Source of the DNA: Trochalopteron elliotii
Taxonomy: Eukaryota; Chordata; Aves; Passeriformes; Leiothrichidae
Assembly (NCBI GenBank): GCA_024734555.1
Contig: JANPWX010000081.1
Coordinates: 3,248,825 to 3,312,824 of the forward strand
DNA length: 64,000 nt
Reading direction: 5' to 3'
Below, piece after piece: positions 40,131 through 52,270 of this stretch; within the stretch, counting starts at the first letter, position 1, and every line of letters begins with the position of its first letter. The notes beneath the pieces were generated by a model, which saw nothing but the letters and a program-made list of their open reading frames with translations, made no database searches and was not told the origin of the DNA. A program made the position numbers and the translations under genes.

Positions 40131-43100
40131 CTGGACTAAATTACTCCAATGAAGGGTTTTTGTGCTGGAGAGTCCATTTTATTTTCACAAATACACAAAA
40201 AATGGCTATGCTAGAGCAATTGATGACTAACAAAAGTACATGAACTTCAGAACTTTATTTGGATGTTTTCCAAATGCAAAACTCAAAACATACTGCTACC
40301 AACAATTAAGTTAATTTATGCATAAAAGGAAACGAAACATCATTATTCCACTTTCAAGTTAAAAAACAACAGAAACCAGATTTGTAACTGATTTTTTTTT
40401 ATATCCAGAGAGGCCATTTGCTTTTTATTTGTAAATATCGTAATATTTATCATAGTGAAAAAATGAATAGTTCCTTTCAGAGGTACAAGGTTTTGTAGGT
40501 CTAGCACACACGATCAAAATGTTACATGTACAAGACTATTGGTTTGTTTTACAGAAAAATGGGAAACTTTTATATAAGAACTTCCATCAAAGTTATTGAC
40601 TCCTTTAAACATTAGATTTATTTCTGTGAAATTGCTCACAATTAATTGAAGGATTTAAGTAATATTTTGCAATTTATGTCTGACAATTACATCTGAAGTA
40701 GTTCCTGTAATTAAAAAAAAAAAAAAAAAAACACCACCAAAGAAAGCTTCCCCCCAACTATCAGAGAGAAATTACAGGCCAAACAGGTTGAGAAGAAAGA
40801 ATCAGGAGTCCATTCATGCCACTGTAAAAATCAGGTCATACTTTTATATCCTTGCATTAGTGAAACATTAAGTGTATTATAAGCAGCAAAAAGAGGGTAA
40901 GGTACTGCAGTGTATAAGTTATATAGTGTTTCCAAGTTTTACACATCACATTTGAAAACACTGAGTAAGGTCCATTACCAAGAACTGAAGTGCATTAAAA
41001 CATTTTCTGTAAAATTCACTATACATTACACATCTTCAGAAAGAGAACATGGTCTGACAGCATTGCAGAAGAAATTAAGACTCCATTCACTCAAGGTGAA
41101 GAGGCCAGACAAGTGCTTCTTTCCATCACACTGGTGTTCTCCAGGCTCAGCCTGGTAATTGCATTACACTCTGAGCATGTCCAACATACTGAGAAAACTA
41201 GGATCCACACACAAAAAAGTCTTGCAGTTCCCTTCTTTTTAAAAGGCTGTTTTATACTGTTAGAAAACCTTCTTTAGGGAACCTCAGCTCCTCACTTCCC
41301 AGAGGGACTCCAGCCTGTGATTCCCTCCATTCAGGTCATTGTGGGCACTCACACCCTCCTCTGTGGCAGCCATCACACCCTCAAAGAAGAGAAATAAGTT
41401 TCATCTGGAGTTGGAGGCAAATAAGCAAGATAAATCAGAATCATTAGGCTGGAAGAGACATCTGAGATCATCAAGTCCAACCCAACCCTAACCTCAACTA
41501 AACCATGGCAGAAAATGTCACATCCAGTCTTTTTTAAACACATCCAGAGATGGTGACTCCACCACCTCCCTGGGTAGACCATTCCAATACTTTATCACCC
41601 TTTCTGTAAAAAACTTTTTCCTGATATCCACCCTGTATTTCCCTTAGCACAGCTTAAAACTGTGTCCCCTCATTCTGTCAGTTGCTGCCTGAAGAAAGAG
41701 ACCAACCCCCACCTGATACAACCACCTTTCAAGAAGCTGTAGAGAGTGATAAGGTCATAATATAAATAAAATAAAATAAACAAATTAAAGTACAAATCAA
41801 AAGGCAAAGACAGGGGTATTAATACGACAGCTGCTCTGAGTAAGGAGCTGCTGCCTAGGACTCTGTATGCTTTTGAGTACATGAGTCATGGGATTAAAAT
41901 CCCTTCATTGTTCAGATATTCCAGAAGCAAACCCTATGCACTCCAGGTAACAAAATATGGCATCACACAAGCTCAAGCCACATCTGCTGCACAAGGTGCA
42001 GCTGTCTCCCTCTGTTTTCCACCTCACCTCAGGTTTTTGCAAAGTTTTCACATGTATGGTTATTTTTAGAAAGAAGTATTTCAAGAGTGAAGATTTCAAA
42101 AGACAAATATGGATTGAGAAAGCAGGCAATATCACTAGACACAGTCAAGGAAACGAATCAAAAGATCACTCCTCAGTTCTTTTTCAGGATCTTAACATTA
42201 CTCAAGTGATGGTGCTTCACTATTCACATTAAAAGACTGTAGCAAGTTAGCTGCAGTGTTTGCTTGGTTTTTAAAACAATGTATTTTGCTACTCAGTTTC
42301 ATCTCATGCTTCCAGTTCCACTTTATTAAAAGTCAAGCTTTCCATTTAAAAAGTGAAATTAACCTCACAAACCAAACTATAAAAAAGCCCTTTTTTTTTA
42401 TTTCCAGAAAAGGTAAGAAACTACAGAACAAATATGAAAAACAGAAGTCATAAAACAATCTAAATTAATGAACACAGAAAAGCACATCAGCAGAACAACC
42501 CCATGACCCTGTCACCCAAAGCTGCTGGTGAGGAATAAACCCAGAGCAGAAAAGCTCTCAGTTCATTATGTCAGTGCTATAAAAACCACAGGTCTCATTA
42601 ACATTAATCCTGTAACTCCCACCCTTTTAAAAGTGTCAGACACAGACTGTATACAGACAGATTTTCAATGCATGTTGCTTCATCCAACCAGTTACATTTC
42701 TAGTACCTTTTATTACTGGTACCTCTGAAAATAGATTATTTTTTCTAGGTTAGACTATAGAAGTAAAAACTGGTCTCCAGACAAATAAAACAAGCTACTT
42801 TACAGAAAAATCAATTTTCCCTCATATGAAACTGAGTATACATGGTGGCATTGGAGGCTTACGCTTGAAGAATCCAGGGATAGTTTTCAAATCCTTTCAG
42901 AAGCTACATCTCATTTTCAAATCTATATACACTCTATTACTGACAAAATCTCTTACTTTCTATTTTCTTCCATTCATATATCCTCCCAGTCTGAGCCAGC
43001 CTGAAATTTTAAGTTCATGCAGTAAGTCTTATTTCAATCTCCAGAATTCTGTAACAAGAAATGCAATGTTTTGTCAAAAAAGGGGATTTTACACACAAAG

Positions 43101-43560
43101 AGAAGGATTTAAGGCATAAAAATTTCTGTCCTCACTTCCCAACAGCCATACAAAACTAGATGGATTAAAAAAAAAAATCTGATCTACTAGAAATAAAGTG
43201 GCATACTTGTAGTATATAATGAAACAGATTTGTAATATGACTGCTATTTTTGGGTACAAAGTCAGCTTTAATTAGAGTGCCCTAAATTTAGGGCCTTAAA
43301 TTACAGACAGTTTTATGGTCCTCTTCCCAATAGATTTTCTAGCACTTATCTTTTTCAAATACTCTAATGTCCATGCCCTGTAACGTACATGGAAATTTAG
43401 CTGGCCTCTTTTTAAATCGTGATGAAATTGCCTCGTCAAGATTGAGAGAGCCCTCACCTCTTCTAAAGCAATTTAGTCACTAAATATGGCTTTTGAACCT
43501 TAATTCCTCCATTTTAAATTAAATCTTCTAAATTAACAGTGATCATGTCTTTGCAAACAC
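40131..43560 (-). other. Intron (about 3.4 kb) with a CR1 fragment
   Basis: The intron lies between exons 43675-43561 and 40130-40051. It holds a CR1 fragment at 41434-41757 and an A19 run at about 40712-40730. No additional exon is supported. Confidence 0.6.
41434..41757 (-). mobile_element. CR1 LINE 3' fragment, minus strand
   Basis: Read on the plus strand, it begins with 'cagaatcattaggctggaag' and 'atcatcaagtccaacccaac', the complement of a CR1 3' end. It continues through 'actccaccacctccctgggt' and 'actttttcctgatatccacc' to about 41757. It is moderately diverged, 5'-truncated, and oriented with the host gene in which it is intronic. Confidence 0.88.
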
Positions 43561-43675
43561 TTCAGTAATGATAGTGCAGATAAGATGTGTTGACTTTCAA
43601 TTCCGACGTTATCTTGAGCAGAGTCCCTGGCCAAGAGTATCCATGGATACAAAGGTCTACCACCTCCCTCCCTAC
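43561..43675 (-). CDS. Internal coding exon of the minus-strand gene
   Basis: Two bases finish a Ser codon begun upstream. Then come 37 codons including RPLYPWILLARDSAQDN and VGIESQHILSALSLL. Two bases (AA) join G of exon 40130-40051 to make Lys. The length 115 = 2 + 111 + 2 fits. The acceptor is 'gtttacttag', with an alternative 'aacttttcag' 11 bases upstream. The donor 'TGAA|gtgttt' is weak. The frame stays open well past both ends. Confidence 0.75.
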
Positions 43676-44418
43676 CTAAGTAAACTCTGAAAAGTTACAT
43701 CTCACTTGCTTAATTAGTACTCACAAAAAGCCATATTACCATGGAAGAGGAAAAGTGGGAACTTGTAGTTGAAAGCTGGGCTAGAGGCACACCAGACTGC
43801 AAAGCAGCACTTGTTCCTTATAGCCACCATTAGTTTCTTGAGTGCAGAACAAACTAGTTTTTCAGGCAGATAAATAAGGTGGTTTATAAATACATTTTTG
43901 CAAATACAAAATATGATCAGAATTAATGAAGAGAACTGCAGCAATGGAAGAGAGTCATAAAGAAAGAAATGGCAATGCAGAGATTACCACTGGCTCCAAC
44001 ATGGTAACAGCTGCATTAAATTAAAGAAGAAACAGGCAGGAACATACTATCAATTTAAAAATAACTTTTCATATGGAGAAAGAGTAGAATTTGGCATTTG
44101 ACACTTTAAAGAACCCCCACTGGGAGGGGCTGTTAATATTTTTAAAGAATTAAGTCTGGACAGATACAAGGGCATTTCTCAGTGGAGAGAATTATTGAAG
44201 TGAATTCAGTTTAAAAGATTCAAAACATCAAATGCCAAAAAGTAAAATATCTGGTGGCTAACTGCACGAGACCACAAATCCAGGTTTGATTCAGCGTTAT
44301 TTTTTACGCCAAAAAATCCAACAGAATTTTTTTCTAGTCTTTGAATGATAAATTGTGCAGTTCTATTTTTGCCAACTTCTATGATTCTACTCAAAGACAT
44401 TCTCCTAGAAAGAGTTAC

Positions 44419-44479
44419 TATGTTGAAAGCAACAGCACCAGCTTGTAAATATATTGGAGACTTCATTTCCTACAGAAGT
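44419..44479 (-). CDS. Probable small coding exon (frame uncertain)
   Basis: The acceptor is 'ctgctctacag' and the donor 'CATA|gtaact'. It gives 20 codons (TSVGNEVSNIFTSW, then CCCFQHS) plus one base that joins exon 43675-43561 as Ser. An overlapping open frame starts 10 bases later, after another AG, and runs 86 codons on the same strand. That makes a different exon choice possible. Confidence 0.48.
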
Positions 44480-44705
44480 CTGTAGAGCAGTATTATAACT
44501 GATCTATGAAGACTGGCTCCATCCCTGAGCACAGACTGGGTTAAAGATAAAAAACACCTCTGTAGATCAGCTATATTCACCACTCAGGGTTCCCTTCTCT
44601 CTGCTCTCCTGTGACAGAAACGCTTCAGCCCATTTAACAAGGACACCACCAGTTTAAACCGTGGATACTCTGAAGCATTCACTTCTCATCATGGCCATCT
44701 CTTAC

Positions 44706-44794
44706 CACTTTGATCACAGAAGCCGGAATGTATCTAATATACAACTCTTTAACGGGTCCCAGTCAAAGTTTCTTTCCCACCTATTTCCAAGATA
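44706..44794 (-). CDS. Coding exon with an apparent 1-nt frameshift
   Basis: The acceptor is excellent ('tctgtgtgtgtgtttcaag') and so is the donor ('AAAGTG|gtaaga'). The first half reads YLGNRWERNFDWDP in one frame. The second half reads VKELYIRYIPASVIKV in the frame one base over. Each frame has a stop in the other half. The switch falls at the CCC run at 44754-44756. The exon is 89 bp; one extra C would make 90 bp and 30 clean codons, in phase with both neighbours. An assembly homopolymer error or a real frameshift would both explain it. Confidence 0.65.
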
Positions 44795-45497
44795 CTTGAA
44801 ACACACACACAGAGGAGAAACAATTATTAGGAAATTGTGATATTTTAATTGATACCTTGAAATCCAACTTGGGTTTCCAGTAGCATCATCATCACCCTTT
44901 CTTGTAAAAATTTCTGTCATAAGACAGGTCAAAGCCTTACCAGGTAAAAAGCCGCCATACACATTGTATTCTTTCCTCTGAGAGAAAATAGGGCTATTCT
45001 GACCTCTCAAAATCTTTTTGCTTTCATTTTGTGTAAAAAAAAAAATACAAAAATAAAATCTACATCACATAGAACCTGTTATCCAGAAGTTACAGGATTT
45101 GTGAGAACAAGTATTTGAGGACTGCACTCTGCAACTGATCTCTGATCCTAATGAGAGATCCCATGAATATCAGGCAGCAGATGTATCTCCTCCTAGAGAT
45201 GGAAACTACATGTTAACTGATTCAGACTTTTTTTTTTTTTGCCAGTGGTACTTATTATCCTCCCTTTGGATTGACAGCTAAAGACATTTCTCTAATAGTT
45301 GAAGAAATTAAATTCATTTGAAATTTCAGGTAGTATTTATATGCTTTCTCAACTGGAGCCTTAAAAATATTTTGTTATCTCAAAGTCAGATAGCCCTCCT
45401 CAAAATAGCATTTTAAGTAAGAGGCAGCTGAGAATTCAGCCCTGAACTAAAACTTTGTTGAACTAAACTTCATCATTTTGCCACAGTTATTGCACAC

Positions 45498-45615
45498 GTA
45501 CATAATAATGAACAGTGATGTGCCCAACACAGTTTCAATTCCCAAAACAAGCAGACTGAGCTCAGGAGAGGGAATATACAGACACTTTTCACTAAGGGTG
45601 AATTGCAAAATCAAT
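45498..45615 (-). CDS. Probable internal coding exon
   Basis: The acceptor is strong ('tttcttcccatttgaacag'). One base completes the Leu codon left by exon 47792-47644. Then come 39 codons, including LILQFTLSEKCLYIPSPEL and SLLVLGIETVLGTS. The proposed donor ('TAC|gtgtgc') is weak; 'ATTAT|gtacgt' three bases upstream is an alternative but would break phase. Confidence 0.6.
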
Positions 45616-47643
45616 CTGTTCAAATGGGAAGAAACATAAAAAAGCTTATAAAAAGTCACGTAACCAGGTACCACTTATTTTTACATGGTGTCCTTCTGTG
45701 AGATGTTGAGCATTTCTTGAAGGTACCAGACAACGTAAACTTCCCTTAACATCAGTTGAAAACAAGGACAATGACATCATGCTAGGTCAGGGAAGAATAA
45801 GAATTCCTCTCCCAGCAGATCATAAAAATGACGATTAACAACTCCATTTTCCTAAAATGTTTCTTGGAAATACTGCATTTCCAACTCTGGAGGGTTTTGT
45901 TTTTTTTTTGTTTTTGTTTTTTTTTTTCTTCCTTGAAATCCAACATTAGATAAAGAAATAAGTCTCATTTACTTTTCTCAACTCAAAATAAATGATTATG
46001 GGTATTCAATAACCCCAAATTTACAAATATTAACACTTACCAAGACCCAAAGACCACATGGATAATAGATATGTTTCAATGTTTAATACTGAAGAAAACA
46101 AATTGACCTCAATTAAATTCTAAAAGCAGAAAAATCACAATTGCTGAGTGCTTCCAAATAAATCATAACCTAAACCAAATAGTCTAGTATTAATATATTC
46201 TGTCCTAAGGTTCAGAGATGCTGTAGAACATACTTCGAAAGAAAATAAAGACTGGAAAAAAATATAAAATTACAGTTTAGAAATTATTCTGAAAGAGGTA
46301 ATCAAAAGTTTTTCGCCCACATCATTTAACTAGGGGTTGGTTTATTGCTGTGGTAGATCAATGAAGACTGCAAAACACAATTAGGAAAGTAAATGGACTC
46401 ACATTCACATAATAATGGAAAAAATAACACGCTGTACTTAGTGATGCAACTGCAATTTTTTCTACTATATCCTTTACTATGCAAAAACATTAAGTTCCAT
46501 TACAAAATTTGAATGGGTAGATTTTTTTTTTTTTAATTACAAAAATAACTTGTTAAATATTTTAAAACCCACTGAAAATACCCAAATTTATCTAACTGGT
46601 TGCTTCCAGCCTCCCCACACTTTATACAACACTGGTATAATTATTCCTGAGAACTTAGGGCAGTGCTGGAGCCGAAGGAAACACATTTCTGTTGGGACAG
46701 ACAGTGATTGGGACTGAGAAAGCCAAAAGAAACCAGACTCTGCTGGGACTGGGCTTGACTCTTCAAGGTTTTCTGGCAAAGGATCACTGACTTTTTCATC
46801 TCATCTTTTACCAGGTTAATGAGACTGTCCAGGGTTCTGTTTTCTGCTGTTTATTTTTTTCTCTGTTTTTAAATTGACCAAGACTATAAATTAAACATAA
46901 GTTAACTGTGAACCAGCATAGAAAAGACTTGTATTAAGCATAAAAGCAATATCATTTGAAGGGTATGCAAACAATCAAGCATAAAAATGTGTCTTGCTGT
47001 TCTAGAACAAACACAACTTTACTACAAAGTAGGTGGCAGAGTTTTTTACATACAATAAAGAAAAATAACTTTAAGGAGCTTAATGAAGCATACTCCTAGT
47101 GTTAGCAGTGATTAAAAAAAAAACTTGCTTAGCTAAATTACTCTTTGTTGGACAAGAACATCACACAATTAAGGTCTCCAATCCCTCTGCACTAAGAACT
47201 TCATAAACTCTTAGTAAGGAACATTGTTTACCGTTTAATGGGGCAAACTGAAAGACAAAAGAAGTCTAGTATGTTCAACCATCAGCAGGGGTTCTTTAGC
47301 TTTTTGAGTGAATCTTTACAGATTGACAAATGGATGTATACACAGACACATAACTCATGAGACACATTTGGAGTAAAACTAAGGCAGATATTAACATCAC
47401 AGAGAAGGACAGAAGCAAGTGCTGAGAAAAAAGCAAATATGTAAGTAGTGCAGCAAGTCAGCAACCTATCCAAAAGGTAGAGACAACACTCCAGTAAAAA
47501 ATGAAAGTGCTTGAGTGCAAAACAAACAAGCATGGAAAGGCCCCAGGATAATATTGTATCTCCTCTTTGCGGTGATGCAATTCCCTGTCTTACAGCTTCA
47601 GGTGGATCTAAGCATTTAAACCCTGCAAACACAGAGGCCCTAC

Positions 47644-47792
47644 AGCCCAGAAAGAAACAGCCTCCAATACCCCACTGAGGTCCAGAGGACATACAGAGAA
47701 TCCCCATATCCCACAAACATTTCCAGAGATGCTACAGGGCATGCAGGCTTTGGCTTCTGCTTTGTCAGCCACTGAACTACAGCTGCTACTGG
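47644..47792 (-). CDS. Internal coding exon of the minus-strand gene
   Basis: Forty-nine codons from a codon boundary plus two bases (149 bp). The peptide includes PVAAVVQWLTKQKPKP and SLEMFVGYGDSLYVLW. The donor is 'GGGCT|gtaggg'; a second possible donor ('GTGGG|gtattg') upstream has the same phase. The acceptor ('tgctataataaaag') has a modest pyrimidine tract. The frame is closed immediately upstream by TAA, which places the start. Confidence 0.8.
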
Positions 47793-48197
47793 CTTTTATT
47801 ATAGCAAGGAGGCACAAGGTACACAGTGACAGAGTGGGTTTGCACTTTGTTTTCTTGCTCCCCATCTCTGTATCTCTCAAGGTCAGAGAAGAAATGCCTG
47901 TTTGATTAAGGGCATGAGAGCTTGTGATTTCACAGTATTGGGTGATTAATTATATTTTCATCTGAAGAAATCCATTAAAGAACTACATAAGATCAGCACA
48001 GTGGGCATCAGAACCTTAAGACTGCTGATACTGAGAGTCAGCACACAGGTTGTTTTCACAAAGATATTAATCAAAGCACAGAACTTCAGAGATGAGGAAT
48101 ACTAGGAGTTTGTTGATATTACCATTTTAAAGTGAAGAGTATTTGCTTTTACTCTTCTCTTCCTCATCCTTCATGTTTATAAGGGAATTACAAGTTT

Positions 48198-48227
48198 AAG
48201 CAAAGTCTTATAAAGCAAAGTCTTATA
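48198..48227 (+). repeat. Perfect 15-bp tandem duplication
   Basis: The unit 'aagcaaagtcttata' occurs twice head to tail at 48198-48212 and 48213-48227, just before the CR1 copy begins. Confidence 0.9.
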
Positions 48228-48237
48228 AACCAACAAC

Positions 48238-48876
48238 ATGAAGTTCAAAAAGGGGAAGTGCTGGATTTTGCAAGTGGGACAGGGCAACCCAGGATGTACA
48301 GACAGACTGGGGAATGAGATACTGGAATGCAGTGCCATGGAAAGGGCCCTGGGGGTCCTGGTGGATGGAAAGTTGAATCTGAGCCAGCAGTGCCCTGGCA
48401 GCCAGGAGGGCCAAGCATGTCCTGGGGGCATCAGGCCCAGCATGGCCAAGGGTAAGGGAGGGGATTGTCCCCTCTGCTTTGGAGCAGCCTCACCTCCAGT
48501 GCTGGGGCAGTTTGGGGTGCCACAATATAAAAAAAAAAATCCCTAAGCTCTTAGAGAGCATCCAAAGGAGGTCATGAGGATGGAGAAGAGCCTTGAGGGG
48601 AAGCCGTGTGAGGAGGGGCTGAGGGCACTTGGTCTGTTCAGCCTGGAGGAGACTGAGGGCAGACCTCACTGCAGTTACAGCTTCCCCCCTTCTTCTGAGG
48701 GCAAGAGCAGGGGCAGGCACTTATCTCTGCTCTGTGGTGACAGTGACAGAACTCGAGGGAATGGCCTGAAGTTGGGTCAGGAAAGGTTTAGGTTGGATTT
48801 TAGGAAAAAAATTCTTCCCTCAGAGGATGGCTGGGTACCTAGTAGCCTGCAGGGGTACCAGGGAGCACTCTTCTGA
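48238..48876 (+). mobile_element. CR1 LINE fragment lacking its 3' end
   Basis: It matches CR1 from 'atgaagttcaaaaaggggaa' through the 'tggatggaaagttgaatctg' block, 'gtgaggaggggctgagggca' and 'ttaggttggattttaggaaa'. It stops near 48876 without the usual 3' tail. Loss of the 3' end is unusual, because CR1s normally lose the 5' end. It is antisense to the host gene, intronic, and similar to the inverted copy at 51478-51958. Confidence 0.87.
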
Positions 48877-49022
48877 GGACATAAAACACAGAGCCATTCA
48901 CTAACTACTTCCCATTCCCACTGTACTTCCACACTTCCTTACTTATTCCCCACCCATCTTCCCCAGCACAACCTCATTGGTCTCTAAGCCCAGGTCCAAA
49001 AGCAGCAGAGCCATTACTTCAC

Positions 49023-49114
49023 CTTTTCTATGTACAGTCCTGCCCACGAATGATTCTTATTCACATAAAAAATAAACAGGTGTCCAAACATAAAAACACA
49101 AATGCAAGTTTCAG
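49023..49114 (-). CDS. Internal coding exon of the minus-strand gene
   Basis: The acceptor 'ttttaagtctctag' uses a T17 homopolymer as its pyrimidine tract. The donor is 'GAAAAG|gtgaag'. Two bases complete an Ala codon from exon 50359-50306. Then come 30 codons (ETCICVFMFGHLFIFYV, then NKNHSWAGLYIEK) ending on a codon boundary, as exon 47792-47644 requires. The length 92 = 2 + 90 fits. Confidence 0.8.
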
Positions 49115-49124
49115 CTAGAGACTT

Positions 49125-49141
49125 AAAAAAAAAAAAAAAAA
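49125..49141 (-). repeat. T17 homopolymer (gene strand) at a splice acceptor
   Basis: Seventeen A on the plus strand, so seventeen T on the transcript strand, ending 10 bases from the 5' edge of exon 49114-49023. Confidence 0.92.
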
Positions 49142-50305
49142 GAGAACTGAAGATGATGGCGAGAATTTCATAGAAGGGCACGAAGTGAGAGAAGAGAGGC
49201 ATAAACTTGACTAGAAATAGGGAAAAGAACAAATCTGCCTTGACTGCCACCCAGCTTGATGGCTACAGGAATAGCTGAGGCAAGACACTTCCTTTGAAAG
49301 TAAATTGGGCTTAAATCCCAGAAATCCCATTGCTAAGATGAACAGATGGGGTAACTTTTAAACAACACCTGTAACATACTTGTGTTTCTATCCATAAATA
49401 AACTGAAACTAAACTAGAGGTAAAGAAAGATGTTGTATTTCAGCACAACACACTGTGGGTAGAGAGTAAAGCCAAAAGAAATGTGAAGGTATAAAGCAAG
49501 ACAGGAAGAGCAACAGAAAAGAAATTGAAATTGTTCAAAGATAAATTCAGCTATGTTTCTGGCAAGTCGCAGTAAAGGCAGTAACAGTGAGAAAAGACCA
49601 ATGTAGGTAAACAGGAAAGCAGAGCAAATAATCAATATTTATTTATTTATGCAAAGGCACAGCATAAAAATACTGAATATCCAAGAAAAAAACACACATA
49701 TACACACAGAAAGAGGAGAAATACACATACAAAAGAGATTGAAAAATGACAGTTGAAAGGATACATCACAAAAGTACACTTGTAAACTTGACATGTTTTG
49801 AAGATAAGTATTTTTCAAAGTACTTTAACTACAGCAAGTTGGAAAGAAAGGATATATGAAAGTAAGGCTGGAAGCTTGGAAAAATTAGCTTTGGCAGAAG
49901 AGGTAAAAACAGTTATTTCCATCTCAAAAGGATGAAATACAAGGTGTGGGACTGCAGTGTCTGCCTGTATCTATCCAGTCAAGTTTTATTGGCATGTGTA
50001 GATAGAGGACTATGAAATATTCTGATACTGCTCATTTTTACTGGCCTTCTTTCCACTTATTATATTGCAATTGCAGAAACACACGCACCCCTTATTGAGT
50101 GTCAAGCTCCAAACATCAAAATATTGAACTGTATTTTTGACATTTACCAGAAGTATTTCTGGACTATTTCTGGAAAGGACAATATAATTAGTTCTGGACT
50201 TAATTTAATCCTGCCCAGATAATGATAATGTCATGGTAATGACCTTCAGTCATAGCTGTCAGCTCTCCAGCAATATCAGTACTTTGTTATTTGTCATCGA
50301 CTTAC

Positions 50306-50359
50306 CTTCCCCCACTTTCACCTTGGGTGAAACAAGCTTTTCTGATGTGATATATTGGC
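50306..50359 (-). CDS. Internal coding exon of the minus-strand gene
   Basis: Both splice sites are excellent: acceptor 'gtgctctgtcactccag' and donor 'GGAAG|gtaagt'. Two bases complete a Cys codon from exon 55135-54924. Seventeen codons follow (QYITSEKLVSPKVKVGE) and one base is left. The length 54 = 2 + 51 + 1 fits. A second frame is also open, but it would create a stop at the next junction. Confidence 0.85.
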
Positions 50360-51477
50360 CTGGAGTGACAGAGCACAGAGTTATTGGATTGGCTTTTTAT
50401 TGTATTAATTCATTCCTTATTTGGGATGAAATCGTTCTAACTTTCTAAACCAGCAGTCCTTCAAGTATCATCAAGAAAGCCAAACCAAATTACATCAGGT
50501 CCGTAAATGCCGTTCATGACTATTTTCTGTAAGCCTCTACCGGATTACAAAAACAAGGAACGTACTTATTCCCCTCTAATAGGCTGTGGTTTGGGTTTTA
50601 AAATCCAGATGTCCTATAAATCCCTCATTAAATAAACACTATTTTCTTCAGAGGAAGTTGATGTTCACCAGGGCAATTCTCAAAAGCATCAGACATTAGC
50701 AACACATTTGGAAGATTCATACATGGCATACTCTCAGCATTAAGGAAGAACACTTATTTGGTGTCAAAAGACTTGTGAAAATGAAACATTTCAGGTCAAT
50801 TTCTGAGAAGCAAACTGGGTAAATTCTGATTTCCTGCCAATATAAAACATTCATTTCAGTATTTCCACTTCTAGTCCATCTTTGCAGACTTTCTGTTTCA
50901 GCTACCTGAGAACCTGGAGTTTATTTCTCTCCATGTAAAAATGTGCCTATAACAACATCCTTGAAGGATTTACAGTCTTAAGTGTTCCATTAACAGAATT
51001 TCTTTAGATTGAAAGAACACAAATTAGTATTTGTGAACTAATTTTTGAAGTTAGATTTCAAATACTTCTGAAACATTCACTTTTTGTCCTCAGACAGCTG
51101 AAGCCTACTTGTCAAAGCATCCACTGAAGGTGGGTTGCAGACACAAGCAACAGGCATTTAAATTTAATGTTTGTGTGATTTCCCATCTCTCTGAGACCTG
51201 TCTAGACACTCTGCCTACCTGCCTAACTCTGTGCTGCTGTCTGTTAAAAGGCATGGCTTTCACTGCTGTCCAAGATAATTAGAGAAGTGCACATCCAATC
51301 CTGTCCCAAGTAGTTGACAGATTTCCTTCAAGCTGATACCAATCTAGCACTTCTTATAAGACTTGCCTCTGTGCTAAATGCTCATAACATGGAAGGTGCA
51401 AGTATTTTTGGACAGTTGTCTACACATAATAAACATCCTGGGTTTACTTTTATTTTTGAGTCTGGCACAAGAAACTG

Positions 51478-51958
51478 AATCACAGAATAAGATGTGTCGG
51501 AAGGGACGCTGGTCCCACTCCTAGCACTACAAACAACCATTCCCAAGAGCCACCCCATGTACCTAAAAAGCATTGTCTGAACATTTCTTGAGCTCTGTCG
51601 GGCTGGTGCTGTGACCACTGCCCTGGGGAGCCTGTTCCAGGCCTAAACACCCTCTGGGTGGAAAAAACTTTTTCTAATATCCAACCTAAACCTGCCCTGA
51701 CACAACTTCAGGCCATTCCCTCAGGTCCTGTCACTGTCACCACAGAGCAGAGATCAGTGCCTGCCCCTGCTCTTCCCCTCACAGGGAAGTTGTAACTGCA
51801 GTGAGGTCTCCCCTCAGTCTCCTCCAGGCTGGACAGACCAAGTGCCCTCAGCCCCTCCTCACACGGCTTCACCTCAAGGCCATTCTCCATCTTGGTTGCC
51901 TTTGGTCAACCAACTTTCTAATAGTTTAGTATCTTTCTTATACTGTGGTGACCAAAAC
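51478..51958 (-). mobile_element. CR1 LINE 3' portion, minus strand
   Basis: On the plus strand it begins 'aatcacagaataagatg', the complement of a CR1 3' end. It then shows 'cctggggagcctgttccagg', 'ccctgacacaacttcaggcc' and 'ctcagtctcctccaggctgg'. It is close in sequence to the oppositely oriented copy at 48238-48876. An ERVL LTR follows directly at 51959. A short CR1-like continuation seems to resume after the LTR, to about 52310. Confidence 0.88.
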
Positions 51959-52270
51959 TGGTTCTGGCTGGGGTAGAGTTAATTTTCTTCCTAGTAGCTG
52001 GTACAGTGCTGGGTCTTGGGGATTTGGGATAAGAATACTGTTGGATAGCCCACCGATGTTTTGGCTGTTGCTGAGCAATGCTCACTCTCTCAGGGAGTTT
52101 TATTCCTCTCCTTTCCCTTTTATTATGACTATTATTTTATTTTACATTATTTCAAATTATAACTATACTATCTCCACCCACATACTATTTTTCTGATTGT
52201 TCTCTCCACCCGACCATGAGATGGATGTGAGGGTTGGTACTTCGTTGCTAGCTGGGGCTAAATTAGGACA
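51959..52270 (+). mobile_element. ERVL-like solo LTR inserted in CR1
   Basis: The start 'tggttctggctggggtagag' and the end 'ttgctagctggggctaaatt' followed by 'aggaca' match the termini of a widespread avian ERVL LTR. At about 312 bp it is short, so internally deleted. The flanking 5-mers are 'aaaac' (51954-51958) and 'gaaac' (52271-52275), a 4 of 5 match fitting the 5-bp target duplication of ERVL-type integration. No internal retroviral sequence is present. Confidence 0.8.

Noticed and set aside
47282..47716. 144-codon minus-strand open frame
   Set aside because: It overlaps real exon 47792-47644 in a different frame. The frame that joins neighbouring exons is the one annotated.
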